A DNA stretch of 64,000 nucleotides from Microbispora hainanensis (GCF_006874475.1 NZ_VIRM01000015.1:87577-151576); one strand, 5' to 3'. Positions 27,064-37,316 are shown, numbered from the stretch's first letter. The notes: generated by a model from the sequence alone, not told the origin. Numbers and translations: made by a program.

Positions 27064-30000
27064 CTCTCCTCCTCGATCCGATGCGTCTCTCTCCGATGCG
27101 TCTCGATCCTGTGCGTCTCGATCCAATGGCGTACGCGCCGGGCGGGCAGCTCCGCGCCCTTGGCCGCGTAGTCGCCCAAGGCACGGGCGGCGGCGAGATC
27201 CGCCGCCTCGGTGCGCCCGGCCGCGTGGTGCGCCACCGCCAGGTCGGCCAGCACGTCCCCGCGCAGGCAGGGATCGTCGGTGCGGACCAGCAGCTCCTCC
27301 GCCCTGGCGGCGAGCGCGCCCGACGCGCCGTGGTCGCCGTGGAGGGCCGCGACCCGGGCGCTCAGCGCGAGAAGGGTGAGCTCGCCGCGGGCCTGCGGCT
27401 GTCCGCCCGCGGCCCGCACCCGGTCGAGCTCCCGCGCGCCCTCGGGGTGACGCCCCTGCCGGAGCAGCTCGCGCACGGCGTAGAGCTCCAGCGTCCTGGC
27501 CGGCTCGGACTGGCCCGCCCGATGCAGGTCCGCCGCCGCCCTGCGGAACAGCGCCTCCGCCTCGGCGTGCCGGTCGACGAGCGACTCGACCAGCCCGCGC
27601 ACCTGGAGCACCGCGGTCGCCGCCAGGTCGAGGTGGAGGTCGCGGGCGTGCCCGTCGGCCTTGTCGAGCACGGCCCTGGCGGCGGTGACGTAGCCCGCCA
27701 GCGCGAGCAGCCGCGCCTCGGTGACCAGGACGGGCAGCAGCATCGCCCGGTCGGCGCGGAACCTGGCCGACACGCCGACGCACAGGCTCAGCCCCTCGGC
27801 CAGCGGCGTGGGGGACCACTGCGCCAGCTCGCAGAGGCCGCTGAGCAGGCGGTTCTCCTCATATCTGTCACCGAGGGAGCGGGCCCGGGCCAGGGCGTCG
27901 CGCAGCGCCGCCTCGGCCGCCCCGAACCGGCCCTCGCCGATGCGCACCAGCGCCTCAAGGTGATGGAAACGGCACCAGCCGAGGTCGTCGCCGGGGTCGG
28001 CGGCCAGCAGGCCGCGGAACGGCTCGGCCGACGCGGGCCGCACGCCGAAGCGCACCGCCAGGATCTCGCGCTGGACGGCGCAGACGAGCCGGTTGCGCCG
28101 GTCGTCCGGCAGCTTCCGCTCGGCCACGTCCAGCGCGGCGTACGGCCGGTCGGCCTCGCCTCGGGCCAGCCCGGCGTCGCAGATGCGCACCGCCAGCACC
28201 CGGTGGTCGGCGTGGCCGGCCGGCAGCAGGTCGCGTCCCCGCTCCAGCAGGCCGATGGCGGCGGGCAGGTCCTTGCGGTGCAGCGCCTGTGTGCCCTCGT
28301 GCACCAGGGCGCGGGCGGCCCGCTCGGTGAGCGCGGGCAGCAGCGGGTCGTCCGGCCGCACCTCGCGCTTGAGCAGGCAGGCGGTCTCCAGGTGATGGGC
28401 CAGGTCGCCGTGCGAGCTCTCCTCACCGGCCAGGGACGAAACGACCCGGGACGGAACGGCATGGGACGAAACGGCATGGCGCGAATCGGCCGGGGACGCC
28501 CCGGTGACAGCGGTGCGCTCGTCGATGCGCTCGGAGATCCGGTCGGAGATCCGGTCGGCGAGGGCCAGATGCCAGGTCGCCCGCAGGTCCTTGCGGGTCA
28601 TGGCATAGACCGTGTCGCGAGTGAGCGTCTGGGTGAAGCGGAACGACCCCGGCGTCTCCCCCCGCCGGATCATGCGCGTACGGATCAGGCGCCCGAGCAG
28701 CTCGTCGACGTCGAGCCGGGCCTGGGGCTCCGACGCGCAGAGCACGCCGAGCTGGTCGCGGGTGAAGACCTGCCCGATCGTCGCGGCGCGTTCGAGCACG
28801 TCGCGCTCCCCCTCGTCGAGCAGGTCGAGGCGCGCCCCGAGCAACGCCTGGATGGTGGGCGGCAGCGGGGCGTCCTCCCCCTCCTCGGCCAGCGTCTCCA
28901 GCAGCAGCTCGGCGAACAGCGGGTTGCCGTCGGAGCTCCGCGCGACCCGCCGGCACAGGGCCGGGCCGGCGGCCAGGTCGTGGGCGACCACCTCGGCATC
29001 GGGCAGCCGGTGTGCCGCCAGCTCGGCGACCAGCCGTTCCATCTGCGCGGCGTCGAGCGCCGCCAGCTCGAACGCGGCGGCGCGGTCGGTGTCGTCCCCC
29101 CAGGCGGGCCGCGCCTCCAGCAGCTCGGGCCTGGCCACCCGTACGACCAGGACGGGCACGTCGGCGAGCCACGCCGCGAGGTCGTCGATCAGGTCGAGCA
29201 GGGTCGGCTCCGACCAGTGCAGGTCCTCCCAGACCGCCACCAGCGGGCCGCGCCGGGCCAGCGCCTCGAACAGTGCGCGCACCGCCCGCGAGATCTCCTC
29301 GACGCCCGCGTCCTCACCGGTGCGGGGCGCCCGCGAGGCGTCGGCGGTCGCGAGGCCGCGCAGGGTGGCGCTGCTCGACGTCTCCAGCGACGGCTGGATC
29401 TCCCGCCAGTCGTCGCCGAGAGACTCGATCATCTCCACGATGGGGCGGAAGGTGATCCCCACGCCGTACGAGCGGCACCGGCCGGTGATCACGGTGGCCC
29501 CGGCGGGCAGCTCGTGGACGAAGTCGCGCACGAGCCGCGACTTGCCGATGCCCGGCACGCCGAGCACGGTCACCAGGCGGCACCGGCGGTCCCGCACCGC
29601 CTCCCGGTAGGCCGCGCGCAGCCGCCCGATCTCATCGGCGCGGCCGACGAGCGGGATCCGGTCGTCGTCGTGGCCGGTGTCCGGCTCCAGCGAGGTCACC
29701 CGCCAGGCCCGCACGGGGTTGCTCTTGCCCTTCAGCGTGAGCGGCGGGACGGGTTCGAGCCGCGCCTGGGCGCGGACCATGCGCGCGACCTCGTCCCCCA
29801 CGAGGATCTCGCCGACGCCCGCGGCCGACTGCAGGCGGGCGGCGGTGTTGACGGTGTCGCCGATGACGCGCAGGTCGGCTCCCGGAGTGGCGATGACCAC
29901 CGCCTCCCCGGCGCTCACGCCGCAGTGCACGTCGAGCCGGATGCCGTGCGTGGGGGCGAGGTCCTCGCTCAGCGCGCGCACCCGTTGCAGCGCGGCGTGC

Positions 30001-30257
30001 GCGGCGCGCACCGCCCGGAGCGCGTCGTCCTCGCGGCCGGCGGGGATGCCGAAGGCGGCCATGATGGCGTCTCCGATGTACTTCTCCACCACGCCGCCGT
30101 GCTCCCTGATGCCCGAGGTGCACGCCTGGTAGTAGCGGTCGAGTACGTCCCGGAGGAGCTCGGGATCCAGCCGTTCGGCGAGCTCCGTCGAGCCGACCAG
30201 GTCGATGAAGACGACGACGACGTTCCGGCGCGCAGGGCGGGCCGCCCCGGGGCTCAT
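27060..30257 (-). CDS. Class III adenylate/guanylate cyclase fused to AAA/TPR signalling module
   Basis: A 1065-aa protein. Residues 10-190 are a class III cyclase domain with both metal aspartates, Asp19 in FIDLVGSTEL and Asp63 in KYIGDAIMAAFG, and the VIGDTVNTAARLQ motif. Next comes an AAA_16/STAND-type ATPase with P-loop GVPGIGKS (Lys239) and a LVAVWEDLHWSEPTLLD Walker B region. The C-terminal half is a helical TPR-like array. Two low-complexity stretches stand out: the SSHAVPSRVVSS region and a C-terminal HRIETHR repeat from an 18-bp DNA repeat at about 27073-27127. The ATG overlaps the stop of the 70-aa gene. It is likely a sensor that couples ligand binding to cNMP synthesis. Confidence 0.88.
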   Translation of the reverse strand: MSPGAARPARRNVVVVFIDLVGSTELAERLDPELLRDVLDRYYQACTSGIREHGGVVEKYIGDAIMAAFGIPAGREDDALRAVRAAHAALQRVRALSEDLAPTHGIRLDVHCGVSAGEAVVIATPGADLRVIGDTVNTAARLQSAAGVGEILVGDEVARMVRAQARLEPVPPLTLKGKSNPVRAWRVTSLEPDTGHDDDRIPLVGRADEIGRLRAAYREAVRDRRCRLVTVLGVPGIGKSRLVRDFVHELPAGATVITGRCRSYGVGITFRPIVEMIESLGDDWREIQPSLETSSSATLRGLATADASRAPRTGEDAGVEEISRAVRALFEALARRGPLVAVWEDLHWSEPTLLDLIDDLAAWLADVPVLVVRVARPELLEARPAWGDDTDRAAAFELAALDAAQMERLVAELAAHRLPDAEVVAHDLAAGPALCRRVARSSDGNPLFAELLLETLAEEGEDAPLPPTIQALLGARLDLLDEGERDVLERAATIGQVFTRDQLGVLCASEPQARLDVDELLGRLIRTRMIRRGETPGSFRFTQTLTRDTVYAMTRKDLRATWHLALADRISDRISERIDERTAVTGASPADSRHAVSSHAVPSRVVSSLAGEESSHGDLAHHLETACLLKREVRPDDPLLPALTERAARALVHEGTQALHRKDLPAAIGLLERGRDLLPAGHADHRVLAVRICDAGLARGEADRPYAALDVAERKLPDDRRNRLVCAVQREILAVRFGVRPASAEPFRGLLAADPGDDLGWCRFHHLEALVRIGEGRFGAAEAALRDALARARSLGDRYEENRLLSGLCELAQWSPTPLAEGLSLCVGVSARFRADRAMLLPVLVTEARLLALAGYVTAARAVLDKADGHARDLHLDLAATAVLQVRGLVESLVDRHAEAEALFRRAAADLHRAGQSEPARTLELYAVRELLRQGRHPEGARELDRVRAAGGQPQARGELTLLALSARVAALHGDHGASGALAARAEELLVRTDDPCLRGDVLADLAVAHHAAGRTEAADLAAARALGDYAAKGAELPARRVRHWIETHRIETHRRETHRIEEER

Positions 30258-30466
30258 ACGAGCTTGAGCTCCTGTCCTTCGACCTCGCCGGCCGCCGCGT
30301 CCAGGCGGGTCTTGATCGAGTTGAGCAGCTCGACCTCCGGCCTGCTCAGCTCGGCGAACACCTGCCGCTGCCGCTCGTTGAGCAGGTCGACCGGGTGGCC
30401 GGCCTCGCGCAGGGCCGTCAACGGGTCGAACGGCGCCGGCCCGCCCTGAACCTCGCGGCTGTTCAT
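30254..30466 (-). CDS. Seventy-residue protein resembling the 'aroma-sacti cluster' domain
   Basis: Starts at ATG 30466 with a strong AGGAGGTT site 6 bases upstream and encodes 70 aa. The body has a helical motif AGHPVDLLNERQRQVFAEL, then VELLNSIKTRLDA, and it ends EVEGQELKLV. From memory this pattern resembles small proteins annotated as aroma-sacti cluster domain proteins, which sit next to cyclases and subtilases. No database was searched. It has no signal peptide and no cysteine. It heads the operon with the cyclase, protease and GAF genes. It may be a signalling peptide, a protease substrate or a RiPP-like precursor. Confidence 0.7.
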   Translation of the reverse strand: MNSREVQGGPAPFDPLTALREAGHPVDLLNERQRQVFAELSRPEVELLNSIKTRLDAAAGEVEGQELKLV

Positions 30467-30538
30467 CGGCAACCTCCTGGTCGTGCGGGACCTGTCGGCC
30501 ACAGGGGTACGCCGCCAACGGTAAGGACGGAGGGTTCG

Positions 30539-30589
30539 GGGCCGGTATGGCCACGCCATGCCGCCGCCATACGGCCGCCATACCGGCCC
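30539..30589. repeat. 13-bp perfect inverted repeat upstream of the small-protein operon
   Basis: GGGCCGGTATGGC (30539-30551) and GCCATACCGGCCC (30577-30589) form perfect arms around 25 bases. It could act as terminator for the SARP gene or as part of the operon's control region. It overlaps the heptamer array. Confidence 0.55.
30555..30583 (-). promoter_or_regulatory. Candidate SARP-binding site: three heptamers at 11-bp intervals
   Basis: GCCATGC (30555-30561), GCCATAC (30566-30572) and GCCATAC (30577-30583) are direct repeats with exactly 4-base spacers. AfsR/SARP activators bind heptameric direct repeats with 11-bp periodicity just ahead of the -10 element. On the minus strand a weak CATACC hexamer follows (30550-30545). 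A SARP gene ends only 42 bases away, and the regulated operon would start at 30466. Confidence 0.55.
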
Positions 30590-30624
30590 AGGTCGGCCGC
30601 ACACCGGCCCCATACCGCGAGCGC

Positions 30625-32454
30625 TCAGCGGTTGCCGTTCCGGGCGAGCTCGGCCGCGAACCGGTGGGCGAGCGGCGACATCGCGTACGCCAGGGAGTGG
30701 GCGACGACCTCGGCGACGACCTCGGCGACGACCTCGGCGGCGGACTCGATCGGCGGGATCGACAGGACGCCGGCCTCCAGCAGCGACTCGATGACCCGCT
30801 CGCCCGGCCCTTCCGTGCCGTCCAGCGCCGCGACGAGCTCCTCGTGCCCGAAGACCGGGCCGTCGAGCGCGCCCAGGGCGAGGAACGCGGCGCGGTGCGG
30901 CCACGACGGGTGGGCGTACGACTCCTCGAACCGCGCGCGCAGCGACACGTCCCCCGCGACGAACTCGTCCAGCACGTTCTCGGCCCGCTCCAGCCGGTCC
31001 GCCAGCAGGCAGATCGGCAGGTGCCGCAGCCCGGCGAGGCGGCCCCCGAGCAGGCGCAGGACCAGGGGCGACAGCCCGCACCTGCGGAAGATCCGCAGAA
31101 CGGCGGGCAGGTCCCGGGCCACCCGGTCGCGGCCGGCCAACCGGCCCAGGAACTCGACGCCCTCGCTCGTGGACAGGTCCTCCAGACAGATCCTGTCCAC
31201 CGACTCCAGCCCGCTGAGCCTGCTCCGGCTCGTCACCAGCACCCTGCTCGACGTCGTGCCGGGAAGCAGCATGCGGACGCTCGACTCGTCCGGCGAGTCG
31301 TCGAGGACGAGCAGGACCTTCCGGTCGGCGAGCCACGACCGCCAGACGGAGGCCAGCACGTCGTCCTCGCGCACCCCGGCGACCTCCAGCCCGACGCCCT
31401 CCAGGATCTCCCGCTGGACGTCCGCGGCCGGCCGGGGGACGCCCTGGCGGCGCAGCGGGATCACCACGGCGCCGTCCGGATAGCGGGGGGCCAGCAGGTG
31501 CGCGACGTGCACCGCGAGGGCGGTCTTCCCGGCGCCGAGCCCGCCCGTGATCACCGTGACGGCCGCGGGCTCGTCCAGGACGCGCCGCACCTCCGCCTCC
31601 CGGCCGACGAAGTCGTCGATGTCCCGGGGGAGCCGGTTCGCCAGGGCGCGTACGGGCCGGGGGCGGGCGACGCCGGCCAGGCCGGGAAGACGCGCGGGCG
31701 GGGGCCCGTCACCCCGGAGGATGCCCTGGTAGAGCTGCCTGATCATCGGGCTGGGATCGATGCCCACCTCGGCGGCGAGATGCCGGCGCAGGCTCTCGAA
31801 GTGGCCCAGGGCCTCGGCGGCCCGCCCGCACCGCGACAGCGCGGCCATCCTGGCCGCGGCGATCCGCTCGCGCGCGGGGAACCGCGCGGCGACGATGTCG
31901 AGGGAGCCGAGGGCCTCGACGCAGCGGCCCAGCTCGATCTCCAGCTCGACCCAGTCCTCGTAGATCGACAGGTAGAGCTCGGTGAACCGGCTCACCTCGG
32001 CGGCCACGAGCGGGACATGGCAGAACTCCTCAAGCGGCCGTTCCCGCCACATGCGGACGGCGTCGCCCAGCAGCGCGGCGGCGGTGGCCGGGTCCCCTCG
32101 CCGTACGGCGGCCCGCCCCGACCTGCCCAGCTCCAGGAAGCGCAGCAGGTCGAGCTCCTCACGATCTGTGCTGATGCGGTAGCCCCAGCCCTGGAAGCTG
32201 ATCCGGTCGCCCACGATCTTGCGGAGCGCGGACACGTACACCTGCAGGTTCTTGCGGGCCGTACGCGGCGGCGTCTCGCCCCACAACGCGTCGACCAGCT
32301 GGTCCGACGGGATGACCGCGTTCGCGTGGCACAGGAGTGTCGCCAGCAGGAGCCGTTGTTTCGGAGCGCCGATGACGGCCCTGCGGCCCGCGACGCGGAC
32401 CTCCAGCGAGCCGAGGACAGAACAGTGCAGTCGCGGCGAGCTCACGTCACCCAT
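30625..32454 (-). CDS. AfsR/SARP-family transcriptional regulator with NB-ARC domain
   Basis: A 609-aa regulator. Residues 1-100 are the OmpR-like winged helix (LHCSVLGSLEVRVAGRRAVI; LVDALWGETPPRTARKNLQV), about 105-240 the bacterial transcriptional activation domain, and about 290-560 an NB-ARC ATPase with P-loop GGLGAGKTAL and Walker B KVLLVLDDS. There are no C-terminal TPRs. An in-frame 12-bp repeat (30701-30737) encodes three AEVV units near the C-terminus. ATG 32454 follows AAGGA. It lies 39 bases after the ATP-grasp gene in the same direction. It probably activates this cluster through the heptamer array at 30555-30583. Confidence 0.88.
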   Translation of the reverse strand: MGDVSSPRLHCSVLGSLEVRVAGRRAVIGAPKQRLLLATLLCHANAVIPSDQLVDALWGETPPRTARKNLQVYVSALRKIVGDRISFQGWGYRISTDREELDLLRFLELGRSGRAAVRRGDPATAAALLGDAVRMWRERPLEEFCHVPLVAAEVSRFTELYLSIYEDWVELEIELGRCVEALGSLDIVAARFPARERIAAARMAALSRCGRAAEALGHFESLRRHLAAEVGIDPSPMIRQLYQGILRGDGPPPARLPGLAGVARPRPVRALANRLPRDIDDFVGREAEVRRVLDEPAAVTVITGGLGAGKTALAVHVAHLLAPRYPDGAVVIPLRRQGVPRPAADVQREILEGVGLEVAGVREDDVLASVWRSWLADRKVLLVLDDSPDESSVRMLLPGTTSSRVLVTSRSRLSGLESVDRICLEDLSTSEGVEFLGRLAGRDRVARDLPAVLRIFRRCGLSPLVLRLLGGRLAGLRHLPICLLADRLERAENVLDEFVAGDVSLRARFEESYAHPSWPHRAAFLALGALDGPVFGHEELVAALDGTEGPGERVIESLLEAGVLSIPPIESAAEVVAEVVAEVVAHSLAYAMSPLAHRFAAELARNGNR

Positions 32455-32493
32455 GGCGTATTTCCTTGGTCCGGGTCCGCGCGGCGACCCCGG

Positions 32494-33840
32494 TCACCGG
32501 CCGGAGCCGTGTGTCCGGGTGCCCAGCAGGAGGAAGCCGACGAGTTCGGGCGGCCGTGGGGGTCCGGCGTCCCCCAAAGCCGCCAGGTGGAGCGTCCTGA
32601 TCGCGAGCGCGACGGCCGTGGAGACCGCGCGCCCTCCGGCCTTCGCCTCGAACCAGCGCCAGTCGCCGTCGGTGTTGACCTCGAGAAACACCACCTCACC
32701 CGCGCTGAGCAGCAGGTCGAAGGCGCCGTAGGTCAGCCCCCACAGGCCCGCGAGCCGGCGTACGGCGTCGGCGACGGCGGGCGGTGCGGCGACCGGCGTG
32801 ACCGTCACCCCGGCCTCCTCCCGCCACGGCGAGTCGGGGGCGCGCTTGGCGACGGCGTAGGCGTGCACGGCCCCGGCGACGTGATAGACGCGCAGCTCGG
32901 CGTCGTGCTCGACGTGTTCCTGCACGATGACCGGATAGTCGAGGGCGGGCCGGCGCATCACCTCCGCACGTGTGACGATCTCGGGAAGCACCCCGGTCAG
33001 GAGCCCGGGGGAGGTCTCGACGAAGTGCTCCCCGACGACCTTGACCACGACCCGGCTGCCCGGCATCGCGGCGGCGGCCTCCGCCGGGTCGGTGGTGACG
33101 ATCGTCCGGGGGACGCGGATGCCGGCGGCCGCCGCCCCGGCCAGTTGCTCCAGGCGGCCGAGCCCGTTGCCGGGCCGGCTGAGGGGCAGGCTTTCCGGTG
33201 CGAGCGAGCAGAGCCGGCGGACGAACGCGTCCCACGACTCGGCCCGCAGGAGGGTCTGCGCGGCGTTCGCCGACACGGGCATGGCCCGGGGGGAGAAGTG
33301 CCGCGCCCAGACGACGGTCGGAGCGATCCGGCGGCCGTCCAGATCGAGCACGCCACACGTCCTCCCTCGGGCCGCTCCACCGCGCTCGCCCGGGGCGCCG
33401 TCCGCCGCGAACCCGCCCTGCCGGTCGGTCGTGAACCTGTCCGCCGTGGGGTTGTCCGTCCTGGTGGGAGCGGCCATCGTGGCGGAGACGCGCAGCGTGG
33501 CCACGCTCTCGGCGTCGACGCGTACGCTCGGCACGCCGAGGTGGTGCAGCGTGTCCTGGAGGACGGCGAACTCGGCGCAGCCCGCACGGTCGGCCAGCAC
33601 GACGCAGGGCACGGCGTCCGCGGCCGGTCCGGTCTCCGGGAGCCGCCACGACACCGAGCCCGGCGATCCGCGCAGGTCGACGGTGACGTGCGGGCCGCAC
33701 GACCGGCCGGGTCCGGCCTGCTCCGGGGCTCCGGCGGGGCTCAACAAGGCGTGACCGCAGCCGTGCGCAGTCCGAATCCGGCACCGTGCGCCGGTGACGC
33801 TTCCACCGGCGTCGATTTCGTGATCACGCCCATATCCCAC
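32494..33840 (-). CDS. ATP-grasp ligase resembling graspetide (MvdD/TgmB-type) maturases
   Basis: The frame opens at a GTG at 33840 (448 aa), but roughly the first 50-70 residues do not look like the family, so the true start may be further in. The ATP-grasp core contains SRVVVKVVGEHFVE, YPVIVQEHVEHDAELRVY and the metal/ATP motif VVFLEVNTDGDWRWFE. The N-x2-G-x-W-x-W-x-E pattern is typical of graspetide ligases that form ester or amide crosslinks in peptides. A genuine precursor gene is not obvious. The nearest small protein is at 30254-30466, beyond the SARP gene. Confidence 0.72.
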   Translation of the reverse strand: MGYGRDHEIDAGGSVTGARCRIRTAHGCGHALLSPAGAPEQAGPGRSCGPHVTVDLRGSPGSVSWRLPETGPAADAVPCVVLADRAGCAEFAVLQDTLHHLGVPSVRVDAESVATLRVSATMAAPTRTDNPTADRFTTDRQGGFAADGAPGERGGAARGRTCGVLDLDGRRIAPTVVWARHFSPRAMPVSANAAQTLLRAESWDAFVRRLCSLAPESLPLSRPGNGLGRLEQLAGAAAAGIRVPRTIVTTDPAEAAAAMPGSRVVVKVVGEHFVETSPGLLTGVLPEIVTRAEVMRRPALDYPVIVQEHVEHDAELRVYHVAGAVHAYAVAKRAPDSPWREEAGVTVTPVAAPPAVADAVRRLAGLWGLTYGAFDLLLSAGEVVFLEVNTDGDWRWFEAKAGGRAVSTAVALAIRTLHLAALGDAGPPRPPELVGFLLLGTRTHGSGR

Positions 33841-34251
33841 CAGTCAATGGCGGTCCCGGTTTGCTGTCAATAGAAACGCATTGTGAATGATTGCTGAATT
33901 TAGTGCGATATGCGGAAGTTGTATCCGAGCAGGTCAGTGAGGATCCACGTCCGGAAAGCGATGACCGCCGGAAGTCATGTCCGCCGTTCTGTCCCGACCT
34001 TAAATTTGTGGTCGTCAGCAATTCATGAATAAGGGCATCTGGTGCTGATCGCGAATCGTCGTACCGCGACGACCGCGACGACCGCGGCGGCCGGAAGGCG
34101 GTGCAGGCCGGCACCTAAACTGGGACACGCTCGTGCGGAATCCGCTCGCCCTTGGCGACCGTCGTACGGACCTGCGGACAGGCCGGGCGGCGGGCCCGGC
34201 CGCAGCGCGGGCGGCAGCGCGGGCGGCAGACCAGGTGGTGAGGAGGACGGA
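33841..34251. other. Intergenic region, less GC-rich, no supported gene
   Basis: About 410 bases between the ATP-grasp gene and crcB. It includes an AT-richer stretch (33865-34030) with TGAAT repeated at 11-bp spacing (33884 and 33895) and a TTGACA on the minus strand, so it probably carries the ATP-grasp promoter. A 14-codon frame on the minus strand (33934-33978) is not supported by a good ribosome site. No fluoride riboswitch was recognised before crcB. Confidence 0.5.
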
Positions 34252-34779
34252 GTGAGCCGGCGCGTACGCGGCGATCGGGACGAGGCGGACCTGCCGGTCG
34301 ACCCCGATGTGGACCTCCGGCACGAACCGGACCCGTTCCGCACGGCCGCGCCCCCGGCCCGCGGCCGGACCTGGGACATCCTCGCGGTGATCGCCGTCGG
34401 CGGCGGAGCCGGCGCCGTGGCCCGATATCTGGTCGGCCAGGCGTTCCCCGCGCCGCCCACCGGATTTCCCTGGGGGACGTTCCTCGCCAACGTCAGCGGC
34501 TGTTTCGCGATCGCGGTCCTGATGGTCTTCGTCCTGGACGTCTGGCCGCCGAGCCGCTACGTCCGGCCGTTCCTCGGGGTCGGCGTCCTCGGCGGATTCA
34601 CGACGTTCTCCACCTTCAGCGTGGAGATCGTCGACAGGGTGTCGCACGGCGCGTGGCCGGTGGCCGGTGCGTACGCCGCGGCCAGCCTGGTCGCCGGACT
34701 GGTCGCGGTCTGGGGCGGCATCGTTCTCGCCCGCGCCCTGGCGGGCCTCCCCGTACGGCGCCGGAGGAGGGGCGAATGA
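34252..34779 (+). CDS. crcB: Fluoride channel subunit CrcB/Fluc (with hydrophilic N-terminal extension)
   Basis: A 175-aa protein from a GTG preceded by AGGAGGACGGA. After a charged 45-residue N-terminal tail it has four membrane helices with the Fluc signatures [25 protein letters not shown] and [12 protein letters not shown]. Fluc channels export fluoride as antiparallel dimers. It is the first gene of a three-gene operon with overlapping stops and starts. Confidence 0.9.
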   Translation: MSRRVRGDRDEADLPVDPDVDLRHEPDPFRTAAPPARGRTWDILAVIAVGGGAGAVARYLVGQAFPAPPTGFPWGTFLANVSGCFAIAVLMVFVLDVWPPSRYVRPFLGVGVLGGFTTFSTFSVEIVDRVSHGAWPVAGAYAAASLVAGLVAVWGGIVLARALAGLPVRRRRRGE

Positions 34780-35129
34780 GACTGCACGGCCCCGCGCAGC
34801 GGCTGACCATCCTGATCGGCGAGAGCGACCAATATCGGCACCGGCCGTTGTACACCGAGATCGTGCACCGGGCGAGGGCGATGGGCCTGGCGGGGGCGAG
34901 CGTGTTCCGGGGCATCGAGGGCTTCGGCGCCTCCTCGATCATCCACACCAGCCGCCTGCTGTCGCTCAGCGAGGACCTGCCCGTCGCCGTCGTCATCGTG
35001 GACGTCCCGGAGAGGATCACTGCGTTCCTGGCGGAACTGGACGAACTGGTGACCGAGGGCTTGGTGGTCGTCGATCCCGTGGAGGTCTATCGCTACGTCG
35101 GGCGTGAGCCGGGGCGGGCCGAGTCGTGA
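34776..35129 (+). CDS. DUF190 (PII-like) protein
   Basis: A 117-aa protein of the DUF190 family with a PII-like ferredoxin fold ([45 protein letters not shown]). It often lies between or beside crcB genes and is thought to be a soluble regulator of the channel, though its ligand is unproven. The ATG overlaps the crcB stop (ATGA). Confidence 0.9.
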   Translation: MRLHGPAQRLTILIGESDQYRHRPLYTEIVHRARAMGLAGASVFRGIEGFGASSIIHTSRLLSLSEDLPVAVVIVDVPERITAFLAELDELVTEGLVVVDPVEVYRYVGREPGRAES

Positions 35130-35497
35130 CCCTGCTGCTCGTCTTCCTCGGCGGCATCGTCGGCGCTCCCGCCCGTTATCTCCTCGACCGCCTGGTGCAG
35201 CGCCTGCACGACAGCGTGTTCCCCTGGGGCACGCTGTCGGTCAACCTGTCCGGGTCGTTCGTGCTCGGGCTGCTGTTCGGCGCCCACGACCACCTCGGGC
35301 TGCCCACCGCGATGGTCACCCTGCTCGGCACCGGCTTCTGCGGCGCGTTCACGACGTTCAGCACGTTCGGCTTCGAGACCGTACGGCTGCTGGAGGAGGG
35401 CTCGGTGCTGGAGGCCGGGCTCAACGCGCTCGGCAGCCTGGTGCTCGGCGTCCTCGCCGCGGCCGCCGGATTCGCGCTGGCCGCACTCCTCGGCTGA
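35126..35497 (+). CDS. crcB: Fluoride channel subunit CrcB/Fluc, second copy
   Basis: A 123-aa channel protein with [35 protein letters not shown] and [16 protein letters not shown]. The GTG start overlaps the DUF190 stop (GTGA). With the longer copy at 34252 it probably forms a heterodimeric Fluc channel, as in other actinobacteria that carry two adjacent copies. Confidence 0.92.
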   Translation: MTLLLVFLGGIVGAPARYLLDRLVQRLHDSVFPWGTLSVNLSGSFVLGLLFGAHDHLGLPTAMVTLLGTGFCGAFTTFSTFGFETVRLLEEGSVLEAGLNALGSLVLGVLAAAAGFALAALLG

Positions 35498-35506
35498 CGA
35501 TGGGGA

Positions 35507-36836
<1,330 letters not shown>

Positions 36837-36845
36837 GAGCGGCCT

Positions 36846-37316
36846 TCAGCCTCGCCGGTCGGCGTGGGTGGTGACGTTGGCGGTCAGGCGGCGCAGCGTG
36901 GCGAGCGTGCGGGCGAACTCGCCGGGTTCGAGCGCCATCGCGTCACCGACGGAGGCGAAGACGGCGTCGCTGCGCTCCCGCAGCGCGGCGCCCTTCTCGG
37001 TCAGCGTGATCTGCACCGTGCGCTCGTCGTCCACGCGGCGCTCCCGGCGCAGCAGGCCGTTCGCCTCCAGGCGCTTGAGCAGGGGCGTCATCGTGCCGTA
37101 GTCGAGTTGCAGCGCCCCGCCGAGCTCCTTGACCGTGACGCCCTCCTCGGGGCCGTCCCACAGCACCAGCAAGACCAGGAACTGCGGATACGTGAGCCCC
37201 ATCTCGTCGAGAAGCGGACGATAGAGGGCGGTGACGGCGCGGGAGGCGGCGTACAGCGCGAAGCACATCTTGTCGTCGAGAATGCGGGGCAGCCCCTCGC
37301 TAGTGGTGCCGGTCAT
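36846..37316 (-). CDS. OhrR-like MarR-family peroxide-sensing repressor
   Basis: A 156-aa winged-helix regulator starting at MTGTTSEG. The OhrR hallmark redox cysteine is present (Cys18 in KMCFALYAASRAVT), as are LTYPQFLVLLVLWD and the wing RRVDDERTVQITLTEKG. OhrR repressors release DNA when the cysteine is oxidised by organic hydroperoxides. No ohr gene is adjacent; the likely target here is the chloroperoxidase-like hydrolase, by shared operator-like sites. Confidence 0.87.
   Translation of the reverse strand: MTGTTSEGLPRILDDKMCFALYAASRAVTALYRPLLDEMGLTYPQFLVLLVLWDGPEEGVTVKELGGALQLDYGTMTPLLKRLEANGLLRRERRVDDERTVQITLTEKGAALRERSDAVFASVGDAMALEPGEFARTLATLRRLTANVTTHADRRG

Noticed and set aside
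33934..33978. A 14-codon frame upstream of the ATP-grasp gene considered as a RiPP precursor
   Set aside because: The ribosome site is weak and the peptide has no recognisable core; nothing supports it beyond position.
34042..34251. Upstream extension of the first crcB gene to an ATG at 34042
   Set aside because: The added residues are Arg/Gly/Pro-rich spacer sequence, and the GTG at 34252 has a much better ribosome site.
33841..34251. Fluoride (crcB) riboswitch before the crcB operon
   Set aside because: Conserved riboswitch segments were not recognised by eye; no claim is made without a covariance search.
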